A stretch of DNA of 30,993 nt from Hydnum rufescens UP504. Taxonomy: Eukaryota; Basidiomycota; Agaricomycetes; Cantharellales; Hydnaceae. Below the pieces are notes generated by a model. The model was not told the origin of the DNA. It saw nothing but the letters and a program-made list of their open reading frames with translations, and did no database searches. Location of the stretch: the NCBI GenBank assembly GCA_014904985.1, contig MU129308.1, positions 1 through 30,993 of the forward strand, in the 5' to 3' direction. Shown here one piece after another: positions 30,722-30,993 of the stretch. Position 1 is the stretch's first letter. Every line of letters begins with the position of its first letter. The translations under genes were made by a program, and so were the position numbers.

Positions 30722-30789
30722 CTGTAGCTACTGGGCTGGAGACTTACCTTATATAGGACCACACCCGCCGTGGCAGGTGTGTGGCCTCA

Positions 30790-30876
30790 TTTAGTGCGGT
30801 GCTGTATGTTGTGTCATTGGCATGGTACTGTATGCTGTGTCATTGGTGTGGTGCTGTAGGTTGCATCATTGGTGCA
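30790..30876 (+). repeat. Imperfect ~26-bp tandem repeat, about three units
   Basis: Units of the form GGTGCTGTATGTTGTGTCAT followed by TGGYRT recur about three times with substitutions. Confidence 0.6.
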
Positions 30877-30896
30877 ACCCGGTCAGCCACAAATAT

Positions 30897-30947
30897 ACAT
30901 CTAGTTAGATACAATGAGCCTTGTGTTTAAATAGTCTAACTAGATGT
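30897..30947. other. 13-bp inverted repeat
   Basis: ACATCTAGTTAGA at 30897-30909 pairs with TCTAACTAGATGT at 30935-30947 across 25 bases. It could be an element end or a regulatory palindrome. Confidence 0.6.
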
Positions 30948-30993
30948 TTTTAGGCGGGGGCCCCTGGGGCCTCTGGGGTGGATTTCAGATCCT

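Overview
This is a eukaryotic, repeat-rich stretch of what looks like an Agaricomycete (mushroom-forming basidiomycete) genome. The evidence is short introns of about 50-62 bases with GT/AG borders, an MLKL-like N-terminal domain joined to 46-residue TPR repeats, FAD-dependent phenol-hydroxylase-like genes, a Ty1/copia element and the spliced DDE (Tc1/mariner-type) transposase common in these fungi. The species cannot be fixed from the sequence. Little in the window is clearly intact.

Left part (1-11.3 kb). Scraps of a RecQ-like helicase and of a possible transposon protein lie at 1-240, followed by a hairpin resembling a Helitron end. A segment at about 497-3830 holds a decayed TPR fragment (minus) and a decayed FAD monooxygenase (plus). 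Its diverged duplicate lies at about 8740-10765, where the monooxygenase has lost nearly all of its FAD domain. Between the two sits a minus-strand gene with an MLKL-like helical domain, four introns and a TPR array (8376 down to about 5007). It reads openly to 6207 and is broken by small indels after that. Downstream of the array is a 0.9-kb block (A) that recurs twice more.

Middle (11.3-20.9 kb). A 14-bp minisatellite and about 1.8 kb without a recognised gene come first. Then come block B, a headless TPR array made of nearly identical 276-bp dimers, a 25-N gap, block C, and a second MLKL-TPR gene with frameshifts in its head and a heavily damaged array. In plus orientation the repeating module is 3' block, TPR array, MLKL-like head, upstream region, FAD-monooxygenase remnant. 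The window therefore shows an expanding, decaying family of receptor-like genes that repeatedly sits beside a monooxygenase. Indels cluster around the gap and part of the damage may be sequence error.

Right part (20.9-31 kb). This contains a tRNA-like Pol III promoter, a 1.1-kb minisatellite with a 17-bp unit, and a copia gag-protease-integrase relic whose stop codons are all TGA at expected arginine positions. A 3,162-bp Tc1/mariner-type element with 15-bp terminal inverted repeats is inserted at a TA inside the copia integrase. Its DDE transposase looks nearly or fully intact and is the best-preserved coding unit in the window. The last kilobase is rich in hairpins and short tandem repeats.
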